Below are positions 16,766 to 25,891 of a stretch of 51,400 bases of DNA, piece after piece. Every line of letters starts with the position of its first letter. The first letter of the stretch is position 1. The position numbers and the translations under genes were made by a program. Under the pieces are notes generated by a model. The model saw only the letters and a list, made by a program, of their open reading frames with translations, had not been told where the DNA came from and did no database searches. Origin of the DNA: Syntrophomonas wolfei subsp. methylbutyratica (GTDB taxonomy: Bacteria; Bacillota; Syntrophomonadia; Syntrophomonadales; Syntrophomonadaceae); contig NZ_BBQT01000023.1 of the NCBI RefSeq assembly GCF_001570625.1, positions 1 through 51,400 on the forward strand, written 5' to 3'.

Positions 16766-17416
16766 TTATGCAAAACCATTTTCGGCCAAAAAGCTTATAC
16801 TAAGACGAGATGATTCCCTTTCGTTTTTTTCTGAAAACAGCAATTTCTCTACATAACGCCCAATAATATCACTCTCCAGGTTAACCATATCCCCTATGTT
16901 TTTTCGCGCCAGGGTAGTATTTTGAGCGCTGTGGGGAATTAAAGAGACGGTAAAACTATCTGAGAACACATCAATTACGGTAAGGCTAATGCCATCAATA
17001 GCAATTGAACCTTTGGGAACCGTATATTTTAAAACACTGGACGGGGCCTCGATACGAAAGATTATTGCTATGTCCAGTTGTTCTTTCTGTTTAATTATAC
17101 CTAGTGCATCAACATGTCCTTGTACCAGGTGACCACCCAGCCGGCCGCTTAACCGTAAAGCTCTTTCCAGATTTACCGGACTTGCGATTTGCAGGAATTT
17201 CAAACTGCTCCTATCCATAGTCTCGGGCATAAGATCACAGGTAAAATCCGTTTTGGAAAAATCCGTAACCGTAAGGCAAACCCCGTTAACAGCAATGCTG
17301 TCGCCAATTTTCACATCGGACAAAACTTTTTCCGCCGCAATCCGGAGCTGAATAGAGCGTTTTCCTCGTATAATCTGTTTTATGCTTCCTATTTCTTCAA
17401 TAAGCCCGGTAAAAAT
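16766..17416 (-). CDS. ribE: Riboflavin synthase alpha chain, probable AUU start
   Basis: A 216-residue riboflavin synthase that dismutates two lumazines into riboflavin. Two lumazine-binding repeats are visible, the first with FTGLIEEIGSIK, VNGVCLTVTDF and GHLVQGHVDALG, the second with IAIDGISLTVIDV. The canonical N-terminus MFTGLIEE would begin at an ATT codon (17416-17414). This is exactly 8 bases after the only good site, AGGAGG (17430-17425). The in-frame GTG at 17425 overlaps that site and would add three atypical residues. The next gene starts right after the stop. Confidence 0.9.
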   Translation of the reverse strand: MFTGLIEEIGSIKQIIRGKRSIQLRIAAEKVLSDVKIGDSIAVNGVCLTVTDFSKTDFTCDLMPETMDRSSLKFLQIASPVNLERALRLSGRLGGHLVQGHVDALGIIKQKEQLDIAIIFRIEAPSSVLKYTVPKGSIAIDGISLTVIDVFSDSFTVSLIPHSAQNTTLARKNIGDMVNLESDIIGRYVEKLLFSEKNERESSRLSISFLAENGFA

Positions 17417-17441
17417 GGAACGCACCTCCTGCCTGTATTCC

Positions 17442-18545
17442 TCAAATATAGCCGCTTATTAATATATCGTCTTCAAAGTGCCTGGTTGAAAGGGACTTCA
17501 GCTTAATAGCCTGATTCATAATTTTTATACCTTCCCCACCCAGTGGAGATGGTGAAGATTTTCCGCCAATAATTTTAGGGGCGATAAACCAGTATAGCTT
17601 ATCCACCAGTTGCTTTTCTAGCATATAGCTGTTTATCTCAGCGCCGCCTTCCAACAATACGCTAATTATCTCCATTTTCCCCAGGATATCCAGGGCTTCT
17701 TCTATATGCAGACGATCCGGATTGCCCCCCAGCTTTATAATCTCCAGGCCACATTCCTTTAATGAATTGGCCTTTTCCTGATCGGCGTTTTCCGCTGTAA
17801 ATACCAGAGTTCGCTGTTCATGGCCGGTTCTGGCAATAATACTATCCAGGGGCATGTCCAGCCTACCATCAATGATTATTCTCACCGGGTCTCTTTTGCC
17901 TTCCAGCTCCAATCGGGTATTTAAACGGGGATCATCTTTTAATACCGTACCAATCCCGACCATTATGCCATCATAAATGTTCCTCAGTTGATGGACATAT
18001 TCCCGAGAAGCTGTTCCGGTAATCCACCTGGAGTCTCCGCTGCTGCTGGCGATTTTTCCATCCAGGGTCATAGCTACTTTTAAGCTAACAAATGGTCTTC
18101 CGCCCTGTATGTATTTGAAAAAGAATTCATTTAGCTCTCGGGCCTCTTCGGCCAGTACTCCCACTCTGGTTTTTATTCCTGCTTCTTGAAGAATCTGAAC
18201 CCCCCTGCCGCTAACTTGAGGATTGGGGTCCAGGGTAGCAATAACCACTTCGGCTACTGCGGCCTCTACCAGCGCCAAAGCACAGGGAGCTGTCCGGCCA
18301 TAGTGACTGCAGGGCTCCAGGTTGACATAGATACTGGCCCCTTTAGCCCTTTCCCGACCGGCAGCATTCAAAGCATTAATCTCAGCGTGAGGGGTTCCCG
18401 CCTTCTGATGGTAACCTTCCCCTATTATTTGGCCGTCCTTAACCACTACCGCTCCCACCAGGGGATTGGGACTGGTTCGACCACGGGCTCTTGCGGCCAG
18501 TTCCAGGGCCCTTCGCATAAATCTCTGATCAGCATTATTCGTCAT
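17442..18545 (-). CDS. ribD: Bifunctional riboflavin deaminase/reductase
   Basis: A 367-residue enzyme for steps two and three of riboflavin synthesis. The N-terminal deaminase (about 1-145) has the zinc site PHAEINAL and EPCSHYGRTAPC. The C-terminal NADPH reductase (about 146-367) has SLKVAMTLDGKIA, DSRWITG and LLEGGAEIN. ATG 18545 has GAGG five bases before it; GTG 18551 overlaps that site. It is the first gene of the operon, under the FMN riboswitch, with a MITE-like insertion in its leader. Confidence 0.95.
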   Translation of the reverse strand: MTNNADQRFMRRALELAARARGRTSPNPLVGAVVVKDGQIIGEGYHQKAGTPHAEINALNAAGRERAKGASIYVNLEPCSHYGRTAPCALALVEAAVAEVVIATLDPNPQVSGRGVQILQEAGIKTRVGVLAEEARELNEFFFKYIQGGRPFVSLKVAMTLDGKIASSSGDSRWITGTASREYVHQLRNIYDGIMVGIGTVLKDDPRLNTRLELEGKRDPVRIIIDGRLDMPLDSIIARTGHEQRTLVFTAENADQEKANSLKECGLEIIKLGGNPDRLHIEEALDILGKMEIISVLLEGGAEINSYMLEKQLVDKLYWFIAPKIIGGKSSPSPLGGEGIKIMNQAIKLKSLSTRHFEDDILISGYI

Positions 18546-18566
18546 GGGCACCTCAAATAGATTAAA

Positions 18567-18690
18567 TTCGATTCAATTGCATAAAGTTATTAAAATTTAT
18601 TGGTTTGTATAAATATACCGCTCGCCAACGCTTGCTTTGTATATTTATGCAACCCTTACGCAACAAAAGGGGTCTTTGCAGTTGTGTCAA
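18567..18690 (-). mobile_element. Short MITE-like element (about 124 bp) in the rib leader
   Basis: It has both ends of the family but none of the internal modules. The left end TCGATTCAATTGCATAAAG and subterminal TTGTATAAATATACCGCTC align with the 46040 end. The right end TATTTATGCAACCCTTACGCAACAAAAGGGG..GCAG..GTGTCAA aligns with the 46458 end. It lies between the riboswitch terminator and the ribD start. Confidence 0.65.
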
Positions 18691-18704
18691 ATTAATACTT
18701 AAAA

Positions 18705-18729
18705 CAAAAAACCCGATATTCATCGGGTG
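18705..18729 (-). terminator. Riboswitch-controlled terminator before ribD
   Basis: The stem CACCCGAT/ATCGGGT is followed by TTTTTTG on the minus strand, about 50 bases downstream of the FMN aptamer. It is the likely expression platform. Confidence 0.75.
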
Positions 18730-18774
18730 AAAATGGGCAAGTTTAAACGTGAGTATTTAGACATACTCCGCTCA

Positions 18775-18889
18775 ACCTTCTCCTCTCATCCAGACTTTTA
18801 CTGTCGGCACCGGAATTTCACCGATTCCTGCCCCGGAGGGCTCACGGGCTGTACCGTCGATAGGGAATTCCACCCATCCCCGAAGAAAG
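18775..18889 (-). promoter_or_regulatory. FMN riboswitch (RFN element)
   Basis: Read on the minus strand, all conserved RFN blocks appear in order: CTTCGGGG, GGGTGGAATTCC, CGACGGT, AGCCCGTGAGCC, CAGGAATCGGTGAAATTCC, GGTGCCGACAGT, then AGTCTGGATGAGAGGAG. It senses FMN and should shut off ribDE-BA-H by termination. Confidence 0.95.
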
Positions 18890-18935
18890 TTTGCATATTA
18901 ATTTTAACTTATAGTAGCATCACCACCGGTAATGG

Positions 18936-19592
18936 TCAAGAGCTGCCGAGGTTTTTCAAACTCTTTACCGCTTCTCCCGGTTCCGGGGACTTGAAAACAT
19001 AGGAACCGGCAACCAGCACATTGCAACCTGCTTCCACCGCCTGTCTTCCCGTTTCCAGGTTTATTCCTCCATCTACTTGCAGATAAGTGGTAGAGCCAGT
19101 GCTCTCCAGCAGTTTCCTGGCTTTATTAATTTTATCCAATACTCCGGGAATAAAGCTCTGACCCCCGAAACCTGGATTAACACTCATTAGTAAAAGCAGA
19201 TCCAGCTCAGAAATTATGTCCTCCAGCAGCATTATCGATGAAGCGGGATTAAGGGCTACTCCTGCTTTAATTCCTGCGTCTTTTATCATATGTACCACCC
19301 GGTGCAAATGAGGACAGCTTTCATAATGTACCGTTAAAAGGTCAGCGCCGGCTTCTACAAAAGCAGCTATCAAGGATTCGGGTTTCTCCACCATGAGGTG
19401 AATATCAAAGAACAGCTCTGATCGGGAGCGAATATCAGCTACTACCTGGGGTCCAATAGTAAGGTTGGGTACAAAATGACCATCCATTACATCTACATGC
19501 AGCCAATCGGTTCCAGCTTCTTCTACCTTTCGAATATCTTCCCCCAGGTGAGCAAAATTCGCTGATAATATTGACGGAGCAACTAATATCAC
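18936..19592 (-). CDS. rpe: Ribulose-phosphate 3-epimerase
   Basis: A 218-residue TIM-barrel enzyme of the pentose phosphate pathway interconverting ribulose-5-P and xylulose-5-P. Key blocks are APSILSANFAHL, DWLHVDVMDGHFVPN (catalytic Asp), FDIHLMVEKPE, MSVNPGFGGQSF and QVDGGINLETG (second Asp). Its GTG start overlaps the rsgA stop by four bases (GTGA), so the two are coupled. It is the last gene of the long priA-to-rpe series. Confidence 0.96.
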   Translation of the reverse strand: MILVAPSILSANFAHLGEDIRKVEEAGTDWLHVDVMDGHFVPNLTIGPQVVADIRSRSELFFDIHLMVEKPESLIAAFVEAGADLLTVHYESCPHLHRVVHMIKDAGIKAGVALNPASSIMLLEDIISELDLLLLMSVNPGFGGQSFIPGVLDKINKARKLLESTGSTTYLQVDGGINLETGRQAVEAGCNVLVAGSYVFKSPEPGEAVKSLKNLGSS

Positions 19593-20473
19593 TTGTAGCT
19601 TCTCTCCTTTGCCAAGATTTCTTCCAGTATGGAAATATAATTTTGATAACGGCTCTGAGCAATTAAGCCCTCGTTAACAGCATCTTTTACTGCACATTCC
19701 TTTTCCCCATGATGAAGACAATCATTGAATTTGCATTCTCCGGTGAGCAAGCTCAAATCGTTAAAATAAGCAGCCAACTCCGAACTTTTTATTGCTGGAA
19801 TCTCTATTTGGCTAAAGCCTGGGGTATCGGCTATCCAACCCCCGGATTCCAGTGGGTAAAGTTCAACATGCCGGGTGGTATGTTTCCCGCGATCTACTTT
19901 TTTGCTCAATTCCTGGGTTTTTACTGAAATACCATCTACCAGTGCATTTAGCAAGCTGGACTTGCCCGCCCCGGAGGGCCCGGCAAAAACAGTAATCTTA
20001 TTCTCTATAACTATTCGCAAAGTATCTATACCCGTCTTTTTAATAGCGGAAGTTTTAATCAGAGGAAGGCCCATCTGAGGATAATAATCCTCAATAAAGA
20101 CAGATTTCGCATCTGGAGGCAAATCTGATTTATTAAGTAGAATCTGTGGGGTAATACTATAAAAACTGGCCAGCAACAATAACTTGTCCAAAAGAATAAG
20201 GCTGGGTGCTGGTTGCTTGCAGGCCATTATTATTAACAGGAGATTAACATTAGCTATTCTGGGACGGTATAGCTCGTTTTTACGGGGAATTATGCTTTCT
20301 AAAATACCCTTTCCCGCTTCCAGAGGAGTAAATATAACCCTATCTCCAGTAAAAACAGGGTCCTTGATCTTGCCCCGGAGTTTGCACTCATGTATCTGGT
20401 ATTGCTCATCCTGGACATAATAGAATCCGCTGTATCTTTTTAAAACCAATCCTTCGGCTTTATTAGCGGTCAT
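19589..20473 (-). CDS. rsgA: Ribosome small-subunit GTPase RsgA (YloQ)
   Basis: A 294-residue circularly permuted GTPase that checks late 30S assembly. An OB-fold leads (RGKIKDPVFTGDRV). G4 NKSDLP then comes before G1 GPSGAGKSSLLNAL and G3 DTPGF. The C-terminal zinc module C-x5-C-x-H-x6-C is visible around CKFNDCLHHGEKEC. It follows prkC and stp, as in Bacillus, where these three genes are commonly linked. Its start follows GGGAGGAG. Confidence 0.95.
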   Translation of the reverse strand: MTANKAEGLVLKRYSGFYYVQDEQYQIHECKLRGKIKDPVFTGDRVIFTPLEAGKGILESIIPRKNELYRPRIANVNLLLIIMACKQPAPSLILLDKLLLLASFYSITPQILLNKSDLPPDAKSVFIEDYYPQMGLPLIKTSAIKKTGIDTLRIVIENKITVFAGPSGAGKSSLLNALVDGISVKTQELSKKVDRGKHTTRHVELYPLESGGWIADTPGFSQIEIPAIKSSELAAYFNDLSLLTGECKFNDCLHHGEKECAVKDAVNEGLIAQSRYQNYISILEEILAKERSYK

Positions 20474-20710
20474 AAATCTCCTCCCTTGGAATAGAAAATA
20501 TAGTCAGATTCATCCTCATTTTCTTACTAACCACCCATGACCTGGCACTCAGTGTCAATTATATCCATTAACGCGAAGTAATTTGCCTGAGTTTGGGGCA
20601 TTCGGTCCTCTGATTTCCGCCTTCTGTCATCCGTCATCCGACGCCTGGCGACCGACAACTTTCCTTACTACCCCCTATGGTCCGACCGATGAAAGTGAAC
20701 AGGGTCTGGG

Positions 20711-22549
20711 CTATAGCTTTATGGTTTTATAGAATTTTCCGTTTAAATGAATTTCCAGCTCTCCGCTTCCATAATATCTCACCGCTGCATATACCGTATC
20801 ACCGGCCCGGTGCAATTCTTCATAAACCTGCCTTTTCCCCTGACTATCTTTAACGCTAATGAGCACTTTATAATAATCCTGCTCCAGGGGAAGAGAAAAC
20901 TCAATATCTTTGACCTTGGGCTGCGGCCCAGGTCCCTGGCTGACAGTTAAAGCTATGCTGCTGTTCTCATCCACCAGAACGCCTGTTTCAATTTCCTGGC
21001 TGCAAACCTGATCAGAATAGTATTCACTGCTTGGTTGATATTTTACCTCACCAGGCAAGAGTTTGTTTTCCTGCAGTTTATTACTGGCTTCCTTGAGGCT
21101 CAGGCCCAGCAGTTTAGGCATAGCTACTTTTTCCGGGGTCTTTCCCTGGCTGACCATAAGATCAACCTTGCTGCCTTTTTTAATTCGACTCCCTGCTTCT
21201 GGATCCTGCGATATCACTACATCTGCTTCGTATTTATCATCATAAATCTTTTCTGTTCTCCCCAGTTCCAAGCCCTCATTCCTCAGCTTGATTTCAGCAT
21301 CAATAAGCTTAAATCCTCTCAGAGAGGGTGTCTTCTGCAGTTCTGAGCCCTTGCTCATCTTAACTTTAATTTCCCGCCCCTCTTTAACCTTTTGTTCGGG
21401 GCTGGGATTTTGGAAAAAGATTATATTTTTATCGTATTCATCATTAAATTCTTGGATTACGCTCATGCTCAAGTTTACTTTACCTAGCTCACGCTCCGCC
21501 TCTTTAATATCCATTCCCACAATATTCGGAACCGCTACCTCATCCGGAAACAAGTGGCCGCCCATAGTACTAAAAAAGCCACCTAACAAACCTAAAACAG
21601 CAATAATTATTCCTACTAAAAACGGGGTGCGAATCTTTTTCTTTTTCAAGACACCATCCATCTCCTGTTTCTTCCAGGGAGGTAATACCAAGGTTTTCCC
21701 ATTTCTATTAGATCTTTTGTAGCCAGCCAGGGAATTACCCTCCAGATCCAGCAGGGCATTGCGCATGGCTTCAGCACTGGTAAAACGCTCTGCGGGCAGT
21801 TTCTCCATGGCTTTCATTATTATGCCCTCCAGGGCCGGAGGAATTTCCAGGTTAATGCTTCTGGGGCTCGCCGGCTCGTCATACATATGTTTTAAAGCTA
21901 CGGTAATGGGGCTATCGGCATCAAAAGGCAGCCGGGCAGTAAGCATCTCATATAGTACACAACCTAGAGAATATATATCACTGGCCGGACCGACTGCTTC
22001 ACCCTTGGCCTGCTCAGGAGAAATATAATGTACTGAACCCACAATATTGCCGCCAAAGGTAATGGTTTTCTGGGAAATAGCCTGGGCTATCCCGAAATCA
22101 GCCACTTTAACGATTCCATCAGAGGTGATTAAGATATTATGCGGCTTAATATCGCGGTGAATAATACCTTTACTGTGGGCATGATGGATTCCGTCACATA
22201 TCCCTATAGCGATATCAACCGCCATTTCCACCGCTAGCGGAGACTCTTCGTCGAGCAATTCTTTCAGGCTTTTACCTTCAACATACTCCATCACAATATA
22301 ATATAGTTGGTCCTGCTGGCCTACATCAAAAACATTGACAATATTAGGGTGGGATAACTGGGCTGCAGATAAAGCCTCGGTATTGAATTTTTCCACAAAA
22401 CTCTTATCATTCAAAAGCTCTTCTTTAAGAATCTTGACTGCTACTATACGATCCAGGGTACGGCAGCGGGCTCGATAAACTGAGGCCATTCCCCCTTCGC
22501 CGATTTTATCCATTAATTCATAACGATCACCTAAAACCGTGGTCTTCAA
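20711..22549 (-). CDS. prkC: PASTA-domain Ser/Thr protein kinase PrkC
   Basis: A 612-residue transmembrane kinase that senses muropeptides or cell-wall state and phosphorylates cytosolic targets. The kinase domain (about 10-270) has IGEGGMASVY, AVKILKEE, HRDIKPHNIL and DFG. A transmembrane helix follows near residue 310 (FLVGIIIAVLGLLGGF). Three PASTA repeats lie outside, each with a VPNIVG-, TPSLRG- or MPKLLG-like start, and the protein ends in a beta-rich tail. A TTG start is placed 8 bases after GGGAGG. It sits directly after its phosphatase gene, stp. Confidence 0.95.
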   Translation of the reverse strand: MKTTVLGDRYELMDKIGEGGMASVYRARCRTLDRIVAVKILKEELLNDKSFVEKFNTEALSAAQLSHPNIVNVFDVGQQDQLYYIVMEYVEGKSLKELLDEESPLAVEMAVDIAIGICDGIHHAHSKGIIHRDIKPHNILITSDGIVKVADFGIAQAISQKTITFGGNIVGSVHYISPEQAKGEAVGPASDIYSLGCVLYEMLTARLPFDADSPITVALKHMYDEPASPRSINLEIPPALEGIIMKAMEKLPAERFTSAEAMRNALLDLEGNSLAGYKRSNRNGKTLVLPPWKKQEMDGVLKKKKIRTPFLVGIIIAVLGLLGGFFSTMGGHLFPDEVAVPNIVGMDIKEAERELGKVNLSMSVIQEFNDEYDKNIIFFQNPSPEQKVKEGREIKVKMSKGSELQKTPSLRGFKLIDAEIKLRNEGLELGRTEKIYDDKYEADVVISQDPEAGSRIKKGSKVDLMVSQGKTPEKVAMPKLLGLSLKEASNKLQENKLLPGEVKYQPSSEYYSDQVCSQEIETGVLVDENSSIALTVSQGPGPQPKVKDIEFSLPLEQDYYKVLISVKDSQGKRQVYEELHRAGDTVYAAVRYYGSGELEIHLNGKFYKTIKL

Positions 22550-22565
22550 TCAATTTACCTCCCGG

Positions 22566-23276
22566 TTAAATTCTGATCAATATAAGGGTGATATTATCAA
22601 ATCCACCCCGCTCAAGGGCTTGCTGCAAGAGCATAGAAGCGGTTTTATTTAAATCATCTTCAAAACCGGCAACAATATTTAGTATTTCATTTTCTTCCAG
22701 CATGTCACTCAGACCGTCACTACACAGTAGTAAGAGATCACCTTCCGAGAGTTCTAGCTCATAATTATCCACCAGCACTTGCCTTTCTACCCCCAGTGCC
22801 CGGGTCAGAATGTGGTTATAGGAACTCAGGCGTTTTTCACTTGTCTTAATAATACCCTGGTCTACCATTTCTTGAGCCAGGGTATGGTCTCTGTTTATTC
22901 GGTTAATCTCCGCGGCGCGAAAGAGGTAGCAGCCGCTGTCCCCCACATGAGCAATCTCCAACTTAAGACCATTAATCAAGGCCGCAGTTACGGTAGTTCC
23001 CATTTCATGCCATTCTGGATTAATATTTCCTTGCTCCCAGATTATGTTATTGGCTTGCTGAATACTATGATTGAGAAGACTAATGTTCTTTTCTAACAAA
23101 TCTTTTTCAAAGCAGTCATTAATGGTTTTAATGGCTAATTGAGATGCTACATCGCCGCCCCGGTGACCACCCATGCCATCACAAATGACATAGAGTCCCC
23201 AGGACTCATTTATCAAATAAGCATCTTCGTTTTTCCTCCGCTTCAAACCCAGATCTGATAATCCAACAACTTTCAT
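22566..23276 (-). CDS. stp: PP2C-type protein phosphatase (PrkC partner)
   Basis: A 236-residue PPM-family phosphatase that reverses PrkC phosphorylation. Metal-binding motifs are SDLGLKRRKNEDA (Asp), VICDGMGGHRGGDVAS, LLLCSDGLSDML and GGFDNITLILI. Gene order rlmN-stp-prkC-rsgA and the short 16-base gap to prkC support the pairing. Confidence 0.95.
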   Translation of the reverse strand: MKVVGLSDLGLKRRKNEDAYLINESWGLYVICDGMGGHRGGDVASQLAIKTINDCFEKDLLEKNISLLNHSIQQANNIIWEQGNINPEWHEMGTTVTAALINGLKLEIAHVGDSGCYLFRAAEINRINRDHTLAQEMVDQGIIKTSEKRLSSYNHILTRALGVERQVLVDNYELELSEGDLLLLCSDGLSDMLEENEILNIVAGFEDDLNKTASMLLQQALERGGFDNITLILIRI

Positions 23277-23346
23277 AATTTACCTCTAATCTAATAGGTG
23301 ACAAGGGCATGGTCTTCATAGTATGACTTAATAGCTATCTACTTTT

Positions 23347-24420
23347 TTACCTGCGGTAGTCGGAACGCAGTTGTCCACAAGCAGCATTTATATCGCTTCC
23401 TCTTTCTTCCCGGATACTGACATTTAAGCCACCATCCTGCAGCCACTGGTAGAACTGCCATATTTTCGCTGTTTCGGGCTTCTTGAAGGGTAACCCTTCG
23501 ATTTCATTATAAGGAATCAAGTTAACATTTGCTAGTAAAGGTTTTAGTAATTTTATCATTTTGTGAGCATCATTCCGGCTCATATTTACTTCATCCAGCA
23601 AAAGATATTCAAAGGTTACCCGACGCCCGGTGATAGCGATATAATCCTCTACAGCGGGGAACAAAACTTCCAGAGGGTATTTGCGGTTTAGGGGAATTAA
23701 TTGATCCCGTAAAGTGTTATCACAAGCATGCAGAGAAATGGCCAGGGTAAGCTGGATATTCTCCTGGGCCAGTTTTTTTATTCCGGCTGCCTCACCGGAG
23801 GTGGAAATAGTAATACGCCTCTGCCCCAGGTTAATTCCTCTGGGGTCATTAAGCATATGCACCGATCTTATAACCTCATCATAATTGAGCAGGGGTTCAC
23901 CCATGCCCATATATACAATATTACTTATCAATTCAGCCTGGGATGACTTTAATCTCTTGTTCAATTCTTTCTTGGACCCCAGATACTGCCCTATTATTTC
24001 AAAGGCCTTCAGGTTTCTTTGAAAGCCGGACTGACCGGTAGCACAGAAATTACATGCTATAGGGCAGCCCACCTGGGTAGAAAGGCATAAGGTATAGCTA
24101 GACTTTCTGTCCCGGCTCTGGGGCAAAAGAACGCACTCAATCTTTTTCTTATCGTCCAGTTCCATAAGGAATTTGCGACTGCCATCTTTCCCCACGCGTT
24201 GTTTGAGTACCCGGGGTATGGAAACCCGCGCCTTTTCATCGAGTTTTTTTCTCAGGGAGCGAGGCAAGTCACTCATTTCATAAAAAGAACTGCATTCTTT
24301 CTGATATATCCATTTATATACCTGTCGCCCCCGAAAGCGAGGTTCCTCCAAGCAGAGCAAATATTCTTCCATTTGATTTAAGTCCAAACCTAAAAGCTGC
24401 TTCTTTTCTAATGAGTTCAT
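23347..24420 (-). CDS. rlmN: 23S rRNA/tRNA (adenine-C2) methyltransferase RlmN
   Basis: A 357-residue radical SAM enzyme that methylates A2503 of 23S rRNA and A37 of some tRNAs. The cluster motif is CPIACNFCATGQ (C-x3-C-x2-C). It also has GMGEPLLNYD, STSGEAAGI and the C-terminal SIREERGSDINAACGQL, whose Cys is the resolving cysteine. It abuts the rsmB stop. Confidence 0.97.
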   Translation of the reverse strand: MNSLEKKQLLGLDLNQMEEYLLCLEEPRFRGRQVYKWIYQKECSSFYEMSDLPRSLRKKLDEKARVSIPRVLKQRVGKDGSRKFLMELDDKKKIECVLLPQSRDRKSSYTLCLSTQVGCPIACNFCATGQSGFQRNLKAFEIIGQYLGSKKELNKRLKSSQAELISNIVYMGMGEPLLNYDEVIRSVHMLNDPRGINLGQRRITISTSGEAAGIKKLAQENIQLTLAISLHACDNTLRDQLIPLNRKYPLEVLFPAVEDYIAITGRRVTFEYLLLDEVNMSRNDAHKMIKLLKPLLANVNLIPYNEIEGLPFKKPETAKIWQFYQWLQDGGLNVSIREERGSDINAACGQLRSDYRR

Positions 24421-25800
24421 TTACTTGAATTGCTTCCTCCTCAACAAAGCATAGAACATACCATCAGTTTCATATTTGCCTGGCATCAGGGTCAGCATGC
24501 CCCTGCTCGCACTGGCTTTATCTGGCTTATCCAGAGGGAAAAATGAAAGCTTTGACGAAAAACCCTCCAGGACAAAATGCTGATTCTGCTCTAAAAACCC
24601 TTCTATAATTTCTTCGTTTTCCGCCTGGTTAATGGTACAGGTGGCATATAGTAAATAACCCTGCTCTTCTACCATTGCAGCGGCATGACTAATAAACTGC
24701 GCTTGAAGCCGGGTGAGTTCGTTAATTTCCTCCTGATTCTTACGCCAGCGAGCATCCGCTCTTCTATTTAAAACTCCCCATCCGGAGCAGGGAGCATCCA
24801 ACAGCAGATAACGGGCTTTCACCTCTTTGCTGTTAAGGGTTCTTATATCCTTTTCCAGGTCCTTTACGATACCCAGGCCCAAACGCTGGCAATTTTGCCG
24901 CAATAGTTCCAGCTTTTGCGCATAAAATTCGACCGCCAGTACTTCTCCCTGGTTATTCATGTATTCTGCCAGCTGAGTGGTCTTTCCTCCTACTCCACAA
25001 CAGAGATCCAAGACTCGCTCCCCTGCCGGTGGATTTAAAATGGCTGCTGCCAGCATGGAAGCCTCATTTTGTATATAAAAATACCCTTTTTTGAAAGATG
25101 CGGTTTCGGCTATGGGTTGCGGGCTATCTTCCAGTACTATTCCCCAGGGAGTTAAGGGACTGAGCTGGGCTTTAACCCCTTCTTCCCCCAATTTATCTAT
25201 AAGCTCCTCCCGACTGCACTTTAAGGGGTTACAGCGCAAAACCACCCGTGAACGACTGTTGTTATAGGCCAGAAGGGTTTCGCAGGCCTGCGTTCCAAAT
25301 GTATCCAGCCAAAGCTTGACCAGCCATTCCGGATGGGAATAATATATGGAATAGAAGCTAACGGGCTCATCCGGGTACTTGATTTTGTCCAGCTTTCTGA
25401 TTATGTTTCGTAATACTGCATTGCTAACCCCGGCCATTTTATCTCCCATCTTTTGACGGCTTATTTCCACGGCATCATTGACCAGGGCATAATCAGGCAC
25501 CTTGGCCAGGAACATTAACTGGTAGAGGGCCGTCCGGAGGATGCTTAGCAAGCAGGGATTTTGTTTCTTAATGGGTGAGTGCAAAAATAATTCAAGCACC
25601 CAATCAAGGTGCTTAATCATACGAACCGTCCCGTTTACAATCTCGGTAAGCAGGTGCCGGTCTGCTGCCGATAAATCGGAGTTACGGAGAGCTTTAGCCA
25701 GGGCCAGGTTGGCAAAAGCCCCCCTTTCCATTACCTCATAAACTATTTCTGCGGCCATTATTCGGGCTTTATTAACCGCTTTGTCTTTCTTTGCTGCCAA
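24421..25800 (-). CDS. rsmB: 16S rRNA (cytosine-C5) methyltransferase RsmB
   Basis: A 459-residue protein with an N-terminal NusB-like RNA-binding domain (about 1-150) and a C-terminal methyltransferase. Motif I is LDLCCGVGGKTTQLAEYM. The two catalytic cysteines are in DAPCSGWGVL and YATCTINQAENE. It methylates C967 of 16S rRNA in E. coli. It lies between the zinc peptidase gene and rlmN. Confidence 0.95.
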   Translation of the reverse strand: MAAKKDKAVNKARIMAAEIVYEVMERGAFANLALAKALRNSDLSAADRHLLTEIVNGTVRMIKHLDWVLELFLHSPIKKQNPCLLSILRTALYQLMFLAKVPDYALVNDAVEISRQKMGDKMAGVSNAVLRNIIRKLDKIKYPDEPVSFYSIYYSHPEWLVKLWLDTFGTQACETLLAYNNSRSRVVLRCNPLKCSREELIDKLGEEGVKAQLSPLTPWGIVLEDSPQPIAETASFKKGYFYIQNEASMLAAAILNPPAGERVLDLCCGVGGKTTQLAEYMNNQGEVLAVEFYAQKLELLRQNCQRLGLGIVKDLEKDIRTLNSKEVKARYLLLDAPCSGWGVLNRRADARWRKNQEEINELTRLQAQFISHAAAMVEEQGYLLYATCTINQAENEEIIEGFLEQNQHFVLEGFSSKLSFFPLDKPDKASASRGMLTLMPGKYETDGMFYALLRRKQFK

Positions 25801-25891
25801 TTCTTTTCCTCACCTCGTAGGGCTATTTGTAGATATTTCATTTTTGTTTGCAGTCTAGACTCGCAGGCATGAAGGTAATTTAGGCGAAAAC

